Positions 1-8,058 of a stretch of 64,000 nucleotides of DNA are shown here, in pieces (position 1 is the first letter of the stretch; the number at the start of each line of letters is the position of its first letter). Origin of the DNA: Granulicella tundricola MP5ACTX9 (GTDB taxonomy: Bacteria; Acidobacteriota; Terriglobia; Terriglobales; Acidobacteriaceae); NCBI RefSeq assembly GCF_000178975.2, contig NC_015064.1, positions 992,001-1,056,000 on the forward strand, in the 5' to 3' direction. The notes beneath the pieces were generated by a model. That model ran no database searches. It saw only the letters and a program-made list of their open reading frames with translations, and had not been told where the DNA came from. The translations under genes and the position numbers were made by a program.

Positions 1-816
1 GCCATCCTCGCCACCCATGCGCCAGAAATCGTCTCCAGCCTGGGAGCCCCCATCACCCTCGCCGAGCTAGGAGCAGGCACCGCCACCAAAACCGGCCTCC
101 TCCTCGCCGCCGCCGCCCGCATCCAGCCCACCGTCCTCTACCAGCCCATCGACGTCAGCCCTTCCGCCCTCGACGAAGCCGTCCACAACCTCCAACGCGA
201 CATCCCAGGCGTCAACGTCCGCCCCCAGGTCGCCAACTACATCACCGAGCCTATCCGCATCACCAGGCCAACGAAGCACACCCGCATCCTGGCCCTCTAC
301 ATCGGCTCCAGCATCGGCAACTTCTCCCCGGCCGAAGCACGCGGCATCCTCCTCAACCTCCGCGCCCAGCTCGCCCCCGGCGATGCTCTCCTCCTCGGCA
401 CCGACCTGGCCCCCGGCCCCAACAAGTCTGAGGCCGCCCTCATCGCCGCCTACGACGACGCCCAGGGCGTCACCGCCGCCTTCAACCGCAACATCCTCAC
501 CCACCTCAACAGGGAACTGGGCACCAACTTCATCCCCGGCTGTTTCCATCACCGAGCCCTCTGGAACCCCACCGAATCCCGCATGGAGATGCACCTGGAA
601 TCCAAGCGCCCCCAATCCGTCACCATCCCCGCCGACCCCTCAGGCCCCGCCCAAACCATCCACTTCGAGCGCGGCGAAACCATCCACACAGAAAACTCCC
701 ACAAGTTCACCCCAGCCACCATAGCCTCCCTCCTCGCCACCGCCAACTTCACCCCCACCCACACCTACCACGACCCCAACCACCTCTTCGCCGTAACTCT
801 CGCCACCGCCATCTAG
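1..816 (+). CDS. egtD: L-histidine N-alpha-methyltransferase EgtD (5'-truncated by window edge)
   Basis: The reading frame is open from base 1 to the TAG at 814-816, so the start lies outside the window. EgtD trimethylates histidine to hercynine with S-adenosylmethionine in the ergothioneine pathway. Visible family marks are the SAM-binding motif ELGAGTATKTGLLL near the beginning, the strand YIGSSIGNFSPAEA (the family's G-S-x-I-G-N-F-x-P motif), then GTDLAPGPNKSEAALIAAY and the block FNRNILTHLNRELGTNF. The ~271 residues seen are most of the usual ~320. The sergothioneine partner egtB would be expected upstream, outside the window. Third codon positions are strongly C-rich, as in all + strand genes left of 39.3 kb. 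The family assignment is firm; activity is inferred from it. Confidence 0.9.
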   Translation, partial: AILATHAPEIVSSLGAPITLAELGAGTATKTGLLLAAAARIQPTVLYQPIDVSPSALDEAVHNLQRDIPGVNVRPQVANYITEPIRITRPTKHTRILALYIGSSIGNFSPAEARGILLNLRAQLAPGDALLLGTDLAPGPNKSEAALIAAYDDAQGVTAAFNRNILTHLNRELGTNFIPGCFHHRALWNPTESRMEMHLESKRPQSVTIPADPSGPAQTIHFERGETIHTENSHKFTPATIASLLATANFTPTHTYHDPNHLFAVTLATAI

Positions 817-841
817 CCGTCTTTGCCTTCGCTTTTTTGTT

Positions 842-1050
842 TGTCATTCCCGAAGGGAATCCGCTGTTGCCGTTGCACTTGTCGTTGTTTGTTTTACGCC
901 GTCATTCCGAGCGAAGCGAAGAACCCCTGTATTGGTCTTTCGCTTTCGCTTTCGCCGTTGCCGTTGTTTGTTTTACGTCGTCATTCTGAGCGGAGCTCAG
1001 AACCTCCGTATTTGTCTTTGCTGTTGCCGCTGCTTTTGTCTTTTTTCGTT
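842..1050 (+). repeat. R1 repeat cluster (three REP-like hairpin units)
   Basis: Three consecutive units begin with GTCATT. The first carries the hairpin ATTCCC-GAA-GGGAAT (846-860), the second the imperfect form TTCCGAGCGAAGCGAAGAAC, and the third TTCTGAGC-GGA-GCTCAGAA (984-1002). Each is followed by a pyrimidine-rich tail with GTTGCC/CTTTCG hexamers and a TTTGTTTTA stretch. Reading frames through the tail are by-products of the repeat. The unit sits between the egtD stop and the next gene. Confidence 0.8.
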
Positions 1051-1060
1051 TCTCCAAAAT

Positions 1061-1348
1061 ATGCCCAAACTCCGCACCTACCCCACAAAATGGCCGTCGA
1101 TCCTCCTAGCCTGCCGCAAGTGCCAAAAGAAATTAAAAGGCACTGACCTAAGCAGACTAAAAAAGCTCCTCAAATCCCAAGCCAAACAAACCGGCACCCC
1201 ACCCCCACACCTCATCCCGGTCTCCTGCCTCAAGCTCTGCCCCAAGGGCGGAGTAGCCGTCTGCACCCAGTCAGGCCTCACCCAGACCCCACCTCAGCTC
1301 TCCATCCTCTACTCCCCCCAGGATCTCTTGGCACTCATCAAGCAATAG
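1061..1348 (+). CDS. Small cysteine-rich protein, possibly (2Fe-2S) ferredoxin-like
   Basis: A 95-residue basic protein. The ATG at 1061 is the first start after the R1 repeat, so an in-frame upstream extension through the repeat is rejected. Cysteines occur as A-C-R-K-C, then S-C-L-K-L-C-P and V-A-V-C, a spacing seen in small thioredoxin-fold (2Fe-2S) ferredoxin-like proteins, with the C-L-K-L-C-P-K-G segment as the best marker. The last 11 bp overlap the 3' end of moaC on the other strand (convergent). A role in electron transfer or metal binding is an inference from the cysteine pattern only. Confidence 0.6.
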   Translation: MPKLRTYPTKWPSILLACRKCQKKLKGTDLSRLKKLLKSQAKQTGTPPPHLIPVSCLKLCPKGGVAVCTQSGLTQTPPQLSILYSPQDLLALIKQ

Positions 1349-1823
1349 CCGCCCGCCGATACTCCCCACTCTTCCCCCCACTCTTCCGCATCAGCACAAC
1401 CTCCCTGATCCGAATCCCCTTATCCAGCGCCTTCGTCATGTCATAAACGGTCAACGCCGCCACAGAAGCCGCCACCATAGCCTCCATCTCAACCCCCGTC
1501 CCCGCCACGGTAGCCGCCGTAGCCTCAATCTCCACGCCCCCCGCAACGACAGTCGCCTGAACATCCACAAAACTCAGCGCCAGCGGATGACACATCGGAA
1601 TCAGCGTAGAGGTCTGTTTAGCCGCCTGAATTCCAGCAAACCGAGCCACCTCCAGCGGATTCCCCTTGGGGTTCTGCGGAAGCGCCTTCAACACAGCCTC
1701 GCTCAATTCCACAAACGCCCGAGCCACAGCCTCCCGCCGAGTCTCCCCCTTCGCACTCACGTCCACCATATGCGCCTGCCCGCTCTCATCATAGTGAGAC
1801 AACTTGCCGTCTTCTACCGCCAC
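1338..1823 (-). CDS. moaC: Cyclic pyranopterin monophosphate synthase MoaC
   Basis: A 161-residue protein, the normal MoaC length. MoaC converts (8S)-3',8-cyclo-7,8-dihydroguanosine 5'-triphosphate to cyclic pyranopterin monophosphate in molybdenum cofactor synthesis. Signature elements are the N-terminal L-S-H-Y-D-E-S-G-Q-A-H-M-V-D-V, the K-Q-T-S-T-L-I-P-M-C-H-P-L block, and the G-V-E-M-E-A-M-V-A-A-S segment followed by Y-D-M-T-K-A-L-D-K. The start overlaps the moeA stop by 10 bp, so the two genes are translationally linked in one leftward operon. Confidence 0.95.
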   Translation of the reverse strand: MAVEDGKLSHYDESGQAHMVDVSAKGETRREAVARAFVELSEAVLKALPQNPKGNPLEVARFAGIQAAKQTSTLIPMCHPLALSFVDVQATVVAGGVEIEATAATVAGTGVEMEAMVAASVAALTVYDMTKALDKGIRIREVVLMRKSGGKSGEYRRAAIA

Positions 1824-3019
1824 AATACCCTCACAATCTCCCCCGCCTCAACCTCTCCATCACCCGGCAGCAACTCAACATAGCAGTTCGCCCGAGCATT
1901 CGCGGCCAGATCGCCCGATCCCTGCCATCCCACCACACTCACATCCGTCCCATCCAGCCGACCCGGCAGCAGCCGCGTCAGCCCCGCCTTCCGCTCCCCC
2001 GCTCCACTCATCCGCGCAAGCCCAAACCGCGGCCCCGTGAACCCAGCCCCACCCAAAGCCCTCAGCACCGGCTCCACAAAGCAATGAAACGTCACCTGCG
2101 TCGAGATCGGATTCCCCGGCAACCCAAAGAACAGCTTCTCCCCCATCCGCCCGAACACCACCGGCTTCCCCGGCTGCATCTTGACCCCGGTAAAGAAGAA
2201 CTCCGCTCCCGCCACCGTCAGCATCTCTTCCACCAGGTCATACTCCCCCATCGAAACCCCACCCGAGAGCACAATCAAATCGCACTCCAGCGCCCTGCGC
2301 AAAGTAGATGCAACCGCCCCCCGCTCATCAGCCGTAATCGGCAGCCTAACCGCCTCACCCCCCGCAGCCTCCACCATCGCCGCCAGCCCATAGCTGTTCG
2401 AGTTCCGAATCTGGATCTCCCCCGGCGTCTCCTCCAACTCCACTAGCTCATCCCCCGTAGCCGCAATCGCCACCCTCACCCGCCGCTTCACCACCACGCT
2501 CACACACCCACAAGCCGACCCCATCGCAATCTCCGCCGCCCCCATCACAGTCCCCGCCGCAACCACCACATCCCCAGCCTTAGCCTCACGCCCCCGAGGC
2601 ACGATACTCTCGCCCACCCGCCACGTCCGCCCGGCCTCCGCCTTCACGGTCTCGCCATCCCGAACCACATGCTCCACCATCACAACCGCATCTGCACCCT
2701 CCGGCACCGGAGCCCCGGTCATAATCTCAATCGCCTCGCCGGCCTCCATCACCTTCCCAAGCCACTGTTCCCCAGCCTTCACCATCCCCACCACCCGCAC
2801 CGGCACCCCCAGCCCAAACTCCCCCGCCCGCACCGCAAACCCATCCCGGGTAGCCCGGTCAAACGGCGGTTGATCCCGATCCGCCCTGATCTCCTCCGCC
2901 AGCACCCGCCCCCGCGCAGCCAGCAACCCCACCGTCTCCACCCCTGCCACCGCCACCAAGCCTGCGGCATGTTCCCGAACCACCGCCAGCGCAGCCTCAA
3001 ACTCCAACACATTCGTCAT
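1814..3019 (-). CDS. moeA: Molybdopterin molybdenumtransferase MoeA
   Basis: A 401-residue protein. MoeA inserts molybdate into adenylylated molybdopterin. Domain order is MoeA N-terminal (DRDQPPFDRATRDGFAVRAGEF), the MoeA/MoCF-binding core with I-A-A-T-G-D-E-L-V and L-S-G-G-V-S-M-G-E-Y-D, the F-F-T-G-V-K-M-Q-P-G-K-P-V-V-F-G block, F-F-G-L-P-G-N-P-I-S-T, and the C-terminal domain IV. It is first in the moeA-moaC operon. A hairpin at 3040-3063 separates it from the upstream TPR gene, which is transcribed the same way, so moeA probably has its own promoter or relies on read-through. Confidence 0.95.
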   Translation of the reverse strand: MTNVLEFEAALAVVREHAAGLVAVAGVETVGLLAARGRVLAEEIRADRDQPPFDRATRDGFAVRAGEFGLGVPVRVVGMVKAGEQWLGKVMEAGEAIEIMTGAPVPEGADAVVMVEHVVRDGETVKAEAGRTWRVGESIVPRGREAKAGDVVVAAGTVMGAAEIAMGSACGCVSVVVKRRVRVAIAATGDELVELEETPGEIQIRNSNSYGLAAMVEAAGGEAVRLPITADERGAVASTLRRALECDLIVLSGGVSMGEYDLVEEMLTVAGAEFFFTGVKMQPGKPVVFGRMGEKLFFGLPGNPISTQVTFHCFVEPVLRALGGAGFTGPRFGLARMSGAGERKAGLTRLLPGRLDGTDVSVVGWQGSGDLAANARANCYVELLPGDGEVEAGEIVRVLWR

Positions 3020-3030
3020 CCAGTCCCCTC

Positions 3031-3063
3031 AAGAAAAAACCCCAGGGCCGCAAAGCCCTGGGG
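3031..3063 (-). terminator. Intrinsic terminator of the TPR gene
   Basis: A 9-bp perfect stem (CCCCAGGGC / GCCCTGGGG, 3040-3048 and 3055-3063) with a 6-nt loop. On the minus strand the hairpin is followed by a T-rich run (complement of AAGAAAAAA at 3031-3039). It lies 21 bp past the stop of the leftward TPR gene. Confidence 0.85.
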
Positions 3064-3083
3064 TCGTCCTTCCAACCATCAGC

Positions 3084-4271
3084 CTACTTCTTGCCGGCCT
3101 TGTAGCTGTTCTTCACCGGCTGCCCAAGGTTCGTCAGCAGGTCCTTCACTTCAGCCGCGTGCGCGCCATCCGGAGCCAGGTCGAGATACTGCTGATACGC
3201 TTCCAGGCAGCCCGGAGGCAGGACGAACTTCTTCGTCTTCTCATCCATCGTCGCCTTCGGAATCAGCGTTTGCGCCTTGATGTAGTAGGCCTCGGCACGC
3301 TTCGGATCGGCAGCGATCGCCTTATCCGCAGCCGCACCCGCCTCGTCCATCTTCTGCGCATTGAACAGGATCGCAGCCTCGTTGTAGTAAGCCTGCGACG
3401 CCAGCGTCGGATTCGCCTTCACCGCGTTGTCGTACGCGTCGGTCGCCTCCTTGAACTTGCCGGACTTCGCATCTGCCTCACCCAGGTTCAGGTAAGCCAG
3501 GCCCACAACCTCAGGCTGCTTCTTCGTCGCGGCCTGCGCCAGGTCGATACCCTTCTGGTAAGAAACCCCAGCATCCGTGTACTTCTGCACGATCGCTGCA
3601 TCCATCGGTGACGTGTGCGCCGCACGCGCAGCCTTCGCAGCCGCGTTCGCATCCGCAAGCTGCATCTCGCCCAGCGTCACCCACAGCAGACCCTCGTCCG
3701 GCTTCGCCTGCGTCAGACCCTGCATCTCGGCCACTGCCTTCGCCGTGTCACCGGCCTTCGCATCGGCACGAGCCTGAAGCAGCGTCTTGTTGATGTCCGC
3801 GATCTTCGCGTTGTAAGCGTTTGCGCCCGCGTTCTTCTTCTTCGTCTCTTCAATCTGCGCACGAACCTCAGGCGAAAGCGCCTTCAGGTACTCCTCGCGC
3901 GTCATGTCAAAGTCCAGCGAATGGTCTTCGCCTGCCTTCAGCGTCACCTCCAGGTAGTCGACCGTCTTGCCGTCGGCATAAACCACTGCCAGCCACGCAC
4001 CGGCAGGAATCCCTTCGCCCTTGAACACGCCACCCGCTCCAACCGGGAACGTGAACGGATACTTCCGGTCCTTTTCAGGAGTCGCGCGATCCTGCGTGAA
4101 CTTGATCTGACCCATCTCGAACGGACGTCCATCGGCCTGCGTTACCTTGCCATGCACCATCGCCGTCTTCTCGGCCGCAGCCTGTGCAAACGCCTGTCCG
4201 GGGCTCACCACCACCGGGACCGCTACTGTCAAAACTGCGAGAACGCTGCCAACCCGTAGAAATCTCTTCAC
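3084..4271 (-). CDS. Exported tetratricopeptide-repeat protein
   Basis: A 395-residue protein with a Sec signal peptide (MKRFLR, hydrophobic core to about residue 24, then A-F-A-Q-A). Residues ~38-120 form a beta-rich segment (H-G-K-V-T-Q-A-D-G-R-P-F) resembling a carboxypeptidase-regulatory-like or Cna-B fold. TPR repeats follow from about residue 150 to 370, clearest at A-Y-L-N-L-G-E-A-D-A-K-S-G-K-F-K-E-A and R-A-E-A-Y-Y-I-K-A-Q. This architecture is common in Terriglobia exported proteins. The role is unknown; a periplasmic scaffold is plausible. It is bounded downstream by a clear terminator. Confidence 0.8.
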   Translation of the reverse strand: MKRFLRVGSVLAVLTVAVPVVVSPGQAFAQAAAEKTAMVHGKVTQADGRPFEMGQIKFTQDRATPEKDRKYPFTFPVGAGGVFKGEGIPAGAWLAVVYADGKTVDYLEVTLKAGEDHSLDFDMTREEYLKALSPEVRAQIEETKKKNAGANAYNAKIADINKTLLQARADAKAGDTAKAVAEMQGLTQAKPDEGLLWVTLGEMQLADANAAAKAARAAHTSPMDAAIVQKYTDAGVSYQKGIDLAQAATKKQPEVVGLAYLNLGEADAKSGKFKEATDAYDNAVKANPTLASQAYYNEAAILFNAQKMDEAGAAADKAIAADPKRAEAYYIKAQTLIPKATMDEKTKKFVLPPGCLEAYQQYLDLAPDGAHAAEVKDLLTNLGQPVKNSYKAGKK

Positions 4272-4336
4272 GTCTGTCTCCCGCGCGCCCTCAGGCCACG
4301 CAAATCTTCTCTTGGATCTTTTAGATGCAATATCTC

Positions 4337-5032
4337 TTAGCGTATCGTGCCGGCCGCATAAGGCACCGGATCGGTTGCTCCAGCTTCGCGAAATGCTCGT
4401 AGTCGAAGCGCACAGCTCTCACACACGCCGCAGGCTTCATCCTCGCCTGAATAGCATGACCAACTTACATGCAACGGTGCGCCCAATTCAACCCCAAGCC
4501 GCACGATCTCATTCTTCCGCATCCGAATCAACGGCGTCTCTACCCGGATCTCACCCTCTTTCGTCCCCTGCCGGATCAGCTCATTGAAGGCGTCGTAGTA
4601 GGCCGGCCGGCAGTCCGGATAGCCGGAACTGTCCTGCTCCACGGCCCCAATCGTCACCACCTTCGCCCCCAGAACCTCCGCCCAGCTCACCGCCGCGGAA
4701 AGAAAATGTGCATTCCGAAACGGCACATACGTCACCGGAACCTCATCCCCCGTCCGCCCGTGCATCGCCTCTTCCGCCACCGCATCCGGCACCGCAATCG
4801 AGCGATCCGTCAGCGCCGACCCGCCAATCCGCCGGAACAGTTCGATCTTCAGATGCAGAAAATCCTTAGCCCCCACCAGCTTGGCAATCGCCTCCGCAGA
4901 TCTCAGCTCCCGAGCCTCCGTCCTCTGCCCATAGCTGAAATGCACCGCATACAGCTCATGATCCCTCGCCGCCAGCGCCGCGCACACGCACGAATCCATC
5001 CCCCCGGAAAGACAAAGCACAGCCTTACTCAT
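4337..5032 (-). CDS. queC: 7-cyano-7-deazaguanine synthase QueC
   Basis: A 231-residue protein. QueC converts 7-carboxy-7-deazaguanine to preQ0 with ATP and ammonia, for queuosine. The PP-loop S-G-G-M-D-S is at residues 9-14. H-F-S-Y-G-Q-R-T-E follows, then the substrate region V-P-F-R-N-A-H-F-L and the C-terminal zinc site W-S-C-Y...A-C-G-V-C-E-S-C. The start overlaps the DUF2007 gene by 8 bp, so it is last in a three-gene leftward operon. The queD and queE genes for the earlier steps lie about 18 kb away, so the pathway is split within this window. Confidence 0.95.
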   Translation of the reverse strand: MSKAVLCLSGGMDSCVCAALAARDHELYAVHFSYGQRTEARELRSAEAIAKLVGAKDFLHLKIELFRRIGGSALTDRSIAVPDAVAEEAMHGRTGDEVPVTYVPFRNAHFLSAAVSWAEVLGAKVVTIGAVEQDSSGYPDCRPAYYDAFNELIRQGTKEGEIRVETPLIRMRKNEIVRLGVELGAPLHVSWSCYSGEDEACGVCESCALRLRAFREAGATDPVPYAAGTIR

Positions 5033-5258
5033 CGTCCAGCCCCCCGGTCGCCGCCAGCAGAGCCTTAGCCTCGTCCAAGTCCTTCCGCTGCACCTCCAGC
5101 CTCACCCGAAACGCCATCGGCACCATCGCATTCGCGTTCTCGCCCTGCAAAAAGCACTCCACCCCGGCAGACTCCAGCATCCCCTTGGCCATCTGCGCCT
5201 CGCTCGGATCGAGATACCGCCCCACCATCACCAGTTTCTCCGCCTCCAGATCCGCCAC
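5025..5258 (-). CDS. DUF2007-type small protein
   Basis: A 77-residue protein that matches the pattern of DUF2007 (putative signal-transducing protein, PF09413): K-L-V-M-V-G-R-Y-L-D-P-S-E-A-Q-M-A-K-G-M-L-E-S-A-G-V-E-C-F-L, then V-R-L-E-V-Q-R-K-D-L-D-E-A-K-A-L-L. This is a ferredoxin-like alpha/beta fold with no known catalytic residues. The GTG start shares one base with the preceding stop (TAGTG), and the 3' end overlaps queC by 8 bp, so all three genes are tightly coupled. Function unknown. Confidence 0.8.
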   Translation of the reverse strand: MADLEAEKLVMVGRYLDPSEAQMAKGMLESAGVECFLQGENANAMVPMAFRVRLEVQRKDLDEAKALLAATGGLDDE

Positions 5259-6073
5259 TACTTCGCCTCAACCGACTGCAGATGAAACGTAATCGTCCCC
5301 CAGAACAGCCGAGCCCGAATCTGCACCGGCATATGCCGCGCATCGTCCGTGTACCAGATCCAGATATTCCCCCGGTTCTTCACCACGCCCTCTTCTGCCG
5401 TAGGCTGCACCCGGATCGTCTGGAACGTCCCCGCCGGCGTCTTGATCTCTTCCTTACCCTCAACCTTCATGTTCACAGTCACAGTCCGCATCGAGTCAGC
5501 CAGCGGAAATCCCACCGTCTGCCCGACCACCAGAGGCCGTGAAGCCACATAAAAGATCGCAGAGAGCGAGTCCTGCACACAAGCCGGAATCGAAGCCTGC
5601 CGGTTCGCCGATGTGCCCTTCACCAGGTTCTTGCTCGTCTCGTACTGCTTGCCTTGGCCATAGTTGAAGGTCAGGTCGCTCGTCACCTTCCGGCGGCCCT
5701 CCTGCAACTGCTTGCTGAAGCCCGTCGAGCAGCCCGTCTTCGTATCCAGCCCTGCCTCGAACTTGTCCACCACCGGGAACAGCATATTCGTGTTCCCTAC
5801 CGTGTCCGCCGTCGCCGTCACCTTCTCCTGCGTGCCGTTCTGCTCCAGGTGGAACACCGCCGTGCCTGCCGTAAACACCCGCCAGTCGACCGAAAACGTC
5901 AGCGTCTGCTTCGCCGGAAACACGTACCCCGGCTCAGGAGCCTGCAGCGTAGGAATCACCACCGGCGCAGCCGGCTTGCCCAGCCCCAGGATCTGAGCGC
6001 GAGCATTCGCCGCTCCGCAGGCAGCCAGCGCCACAAGGGCAGGGAAGAGGATCAGAGTTCTTGCTTTCAACAA
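5258..6073 (-). CDS. DUF3108 exported protein, probable lipoprotein
   Basis: A 271-residue protein. The N-terminus is a signal peptide ending in L-A-A-C-G, a plausible lipobox, so it may be a lipoprotein. The body fits DUF3108: a beta-rich fold beginning P-A-K-Q-T-L-T-F-S-V-D-W-R-V-F-T-A-G-T-A, a central K-F-E-A-G-L-D segment, and the C-terminal W-Y-T-D-D-A-R-H-M-P-V-Q-I-R-A-R-L-F-W-G-T-I-T. Such proteins are periplasmic or outer-membrane associated and of unknown function. It is the first gene of the operon leading to queC; the metabolic link is not obvious. Confidence 0.8.
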   Translation of the reverse strand: MLKARTLILFPALVALAACGAANARAQILGLGKPAAPVVIPTLQAPEPGYVFPAKQTLTFSVDWRVFTAGTAVFHLEQNGTQEKVTATADTVGNTNMLFPVVDKFEAGLDTKTGCSTGFSKQLQEGRRKVTSDLTFNYGQGKQYETSKNLVKGTSANRQASIPACVQDSLSAIFYVASRPLVVGQTVGFPLADSMRTVTVNMKVEGKEEIKTPAGTFQTIRVQPTAEEGVVKNRGNIWIWYTDDARHMPVQIRARLFWGTITFHLQSVEAK

Positions 6074-6137
6074 AGGGCGTCACCGAAAAAGTTAGGATTG
6101 TGTGATCCGGCCCGGCTCTTCGTCCAGGTCACGCCCA

Positions 6138-6725
6138 CTATTGATGCAAAAAACGAGTCATATCGAAGTGATATGCGGCCCAAAGCTTAAGCGCCAGCGC
6201 AGCGTAAATCGCACCGGCCCCCATTAAAGCATTGTACTCGCGGTGATGCAGGTATAAAGCCTTGGAGAACTCCCCGCGCTCCTCGTTCGTCGGCGCAGCC
6301 GTCAGCCGAGGCAGAATCCGCGGCACCTTCGCCGCATACTCATCGAAATTCCCAAACCGCGTCCGCAGGAACTGCTCCTCGCCCTGGATCGTCGGGATAT
6401 AGATCGCCGCAAACAGCGCCGCCAGCAGCAAAAGCAGCACCCAGCTCCCCGCCGCCCCCGCAAACCCAAACGCAATCAGCATCGACCCCAGATAAAGCGG
6501 ATTGCGCGTATACGCATACGGCCCGGAGGTCGTAAGCTCTGCGTTCTTTCGCACATAGCCCGCCGCATACGCCCTCAGCCAGACCCCCGGCCCCACCACC
6601 AGCAGACTCAGCGCCAGCGTCTTCCCGCTCGGTCTCGCGAGCCACAAAAACACCGCCGCAGTCACAAATCCCATCGGCACCCGGATGCGCTTCGCAACCT
6701 TCTGCCAACCTGTTCTTTCAGCCAT
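6138..6725 (-). CDS. Isoprenylcysteine/phospholipid methyltransferase-family membrane protein
   Basis: A 195-residue integral membrane protein with four or five hydrophobic segments. The family motif G-P-Y-A-Y-T-R-N-P-L-Y-L-G (R-N-P-x-Y-x-G) and the downstream E-E-Q-F-L-R-T-R-F-G-N-F-D-E-Y motif identify the ICMT/PEMT fold, which uses SAM on lipid or small hydrophobic acceptors. The substrate cannot be read from the sequence. It starts at the ATG at 6725 and is followed downstream by the DUF3108 gene on the same strand (64-bp gap). Confidence 0.8.
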   Translation of the reverse strand: MAERTGWQKVAKRIRVPMGFVTAAVFLWLARPSGKTLALSLLVVGPGVWLRAYAAGYVRKNAELTTSGPYAYTRNPLYLGSMLIAFGFAGAAGSWVLLLLLAALFAAIYIPTIQGEEQFLRTRFGNFDEYAAKVPRILPRLTAAPTNEERGEFSKALYLHHREYNALMGAGAIYAALALKLWAAYHFDMTRFLHQ

Positions 6726-6753
6726 CCAATCGCTCCCGCACTCTACACCCCGT

Positions 6754-6820
6754 CGTCAATCTAAAAAAGCCGTCAATCTAAAAAAGCCGTCAATTGAAAA
6801 AAGCCGTCAATCTAAAAATG
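6754..6820 (+). repeat. 17-bp tandem repeat (~4 units)
   Basis: The unit CGTCAATCTAAAAAAGC is repeated at 6754, 6771, 6788 (two changes) and 6805 (truncated), with a strict 17-bp period. It runs directly into an R1 unit whose first bases CGTCATTCT resemble the start of the tandem unit. Confidence 0.85.
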
Positions 6821-6880
6821 TCGTCATTCTGGCGAAGCCAGAACCTCAGTATTTCGCTCTTGCCTTTGCTTTTGCTTGTG
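6821..6880 (+). repeat. R1 REP-like unit
   Basis: Hairpin TTCTGGC-GAA-GCCAGAA (6827-6843) followed by CCTCAGTATTTCG and a TTGCC/TTTGC-rich tail. It ends just beyond the stop of the GT9 gene. Confidence 0.8.
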
Positions 6881-6883
6881 CCA

Positions 6884-7912
6884 CTAAGCAGAAAACTCAG
6901 GGTGATCCGTCTCCAGCAAACTAAAAGCCGCCTCGACCACCTCTTCTACCCTAACCCGCATCAGCCCCGCCTCGGTCTCCTCATGCCGCCGATGATCCAC
7001 CACACTCCCCGCATCCCTCAGCACCCGCACCTTCGCCCCCACAAAATAAGGCCCCGTCCGAGCAGGATCGGTAGGCCCAAACAACGCCACCATAGGCCTC
7101 CCCAGCGCCCCCGCCAGGTGTACCGGCCCCGTATCCCCGCCGATCACCAACGCCGCACGCCGCGTCACAGCCACCAACTCCGCCACCCCACACTCCACCA
7201 ACTCCGCCCCACCATCTTCCGCCACCCGCCGCGCCAGATCCCCACCAGAAGAGTTCACCAGCACGCGCAACCCCCTAGCCTTGAACTCTCGAGCAACGAT
7301 CGCAAACCGCTCCGCAGGCCACTCCTTCGCGCCCCAACCCGCCGTAGGCGCAATCACCACAAAACCCTCACCCCCAACCGTCCTCGCAAACCACTCCTCA
7401 GCCTCCGCGTTCACCGGCAGGGAAGCCTTCGCCTGTGCAATCCGAACCCCCACCCCAGCCGACATCAACTCACAAGCCTGCCCAATCACATGCTCCGCCC
7501 GCAAACTCACCCGTTCCCCATAGAGCGCCCTCGCCTGCCGCTCCCGAGGCTTAGCCGCCCCTACAAACCGCGCCGCCCCGCTCATCCTCCCAATCACCGC
7601 AGACCGGATCGACCCCTGCAGATCCACACAAACGTCATACCGCTCCGCCCGCATCTCCCGCCGCAACTCCACAATCTGCCGCAAAGTAGCCGTAGAAAAA
7701 GGCCGTTCCTTCCACTCCCGAGTAGGCACCAAGTGAACCCGGTCCGCAACCCCACCCTCCACCAACGCCCGCCACCTCGGCTCGATCGCCCACCCAATAA
7801 AGCAATCCGGCCACCGCTCCCTCAGCGCCGCCACCGCCGGAAGCCCATGCAGCACATCCCCCATCGCCCCCACCCGCACGACAAGTACCCGTTTTGGCCG
7901 GTCCAATTCCAA
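6884..7912 (-). CDS. waaC: Glycosyltransferase family 9, probable LPS heptosyltransferase I
   Basis: A 342-residue protein. GT9 enzymes transfer heptose from ADP-heptose to Kdo or heptose of the LPS inner core. Features are the N-terminal R-V-L-V-V-R-V-G-A-M-G-D-V-L-H-G-L-P-A, the linker V-D-L-Q-G-S-I-R-S-A, and the donor-binding C-domain V-I-G-G-D-T-G-P-V-H-L-A-G-A-L-G-R-P followed by A-L-F-G-P-T-D-P-A-R-T-G. The D-x-Q-G and G-D-T-G-x-x-H motifs favour WaaC over WaaF. The predicted start is a TTG; no in-frame ATG lies just upstream. It is downstream of lpxK and waaA, separated by an R1 repeat. Confidence 0.85.
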   Translation of the reverse strand: MELDRPKRVLVVRVGAMGDVLHGLPAVAALRERWPDCFIGWAIEPRWRALVEGGVADRVHLVPTREWKERPFSTATLRQIVELRREMRAERYDVCVDLQGSIRSAVIGRMSGAARFVGAAKPRERQARALYGERVSLRAEHVIGQACELMSAGVGVRIAQAKASLPVNAEAEEWFARTVGGEGFVVIAPTAGWGAKEWPAERFAIVAREFKARGLRVLVNSSGGDLARRVAEDGGAELVECGVAELVAVTRRAALVIGGDTGPVHLAGALGRPMVALFGPTDPARTGPYFVGAKVRVLRDAGSVVDHRRHEETEAGLMRVRVEEVVEAAFSLLETDHPEFSA

Positions 7913-8003
7913 GCCCCCATCTTCTCACGCACCAAGCTCAGCGCCATCTCAAGAAAGTTGTCTTAAGAGAGTCGTCATTAGAGAGTTCTCGTTAGAGAAA
8001 GTT

Positions 8004-8058
8004 CGTCATTCTGGCGAAGCCAGAACCTCCGTATTGGTCTTTGCCGTTGTCTGTTTTG
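8004..8058 (+). repeat. R1 REP-like unit overlapping the 3' end of lpxK
   Basis: Hairpin TTCTGGC-GAA-GCCAGAA (8009-8025) and tail CCTCCGTATTGGTCTTTGCCG. The lpxK stop codon and its last ~16 codons lie on the complementary strand of this repeat. A degenerate run of TCGTCATTAGAGAG/TCGTTAGAGAA precedes it (7975-8003). Confidence 0.85.

Noticed and set aside
6685..6924. Small gene across the tandem repeat
   Set aside because: The frame is built of the 17-bp repeat and R1; no start signal.
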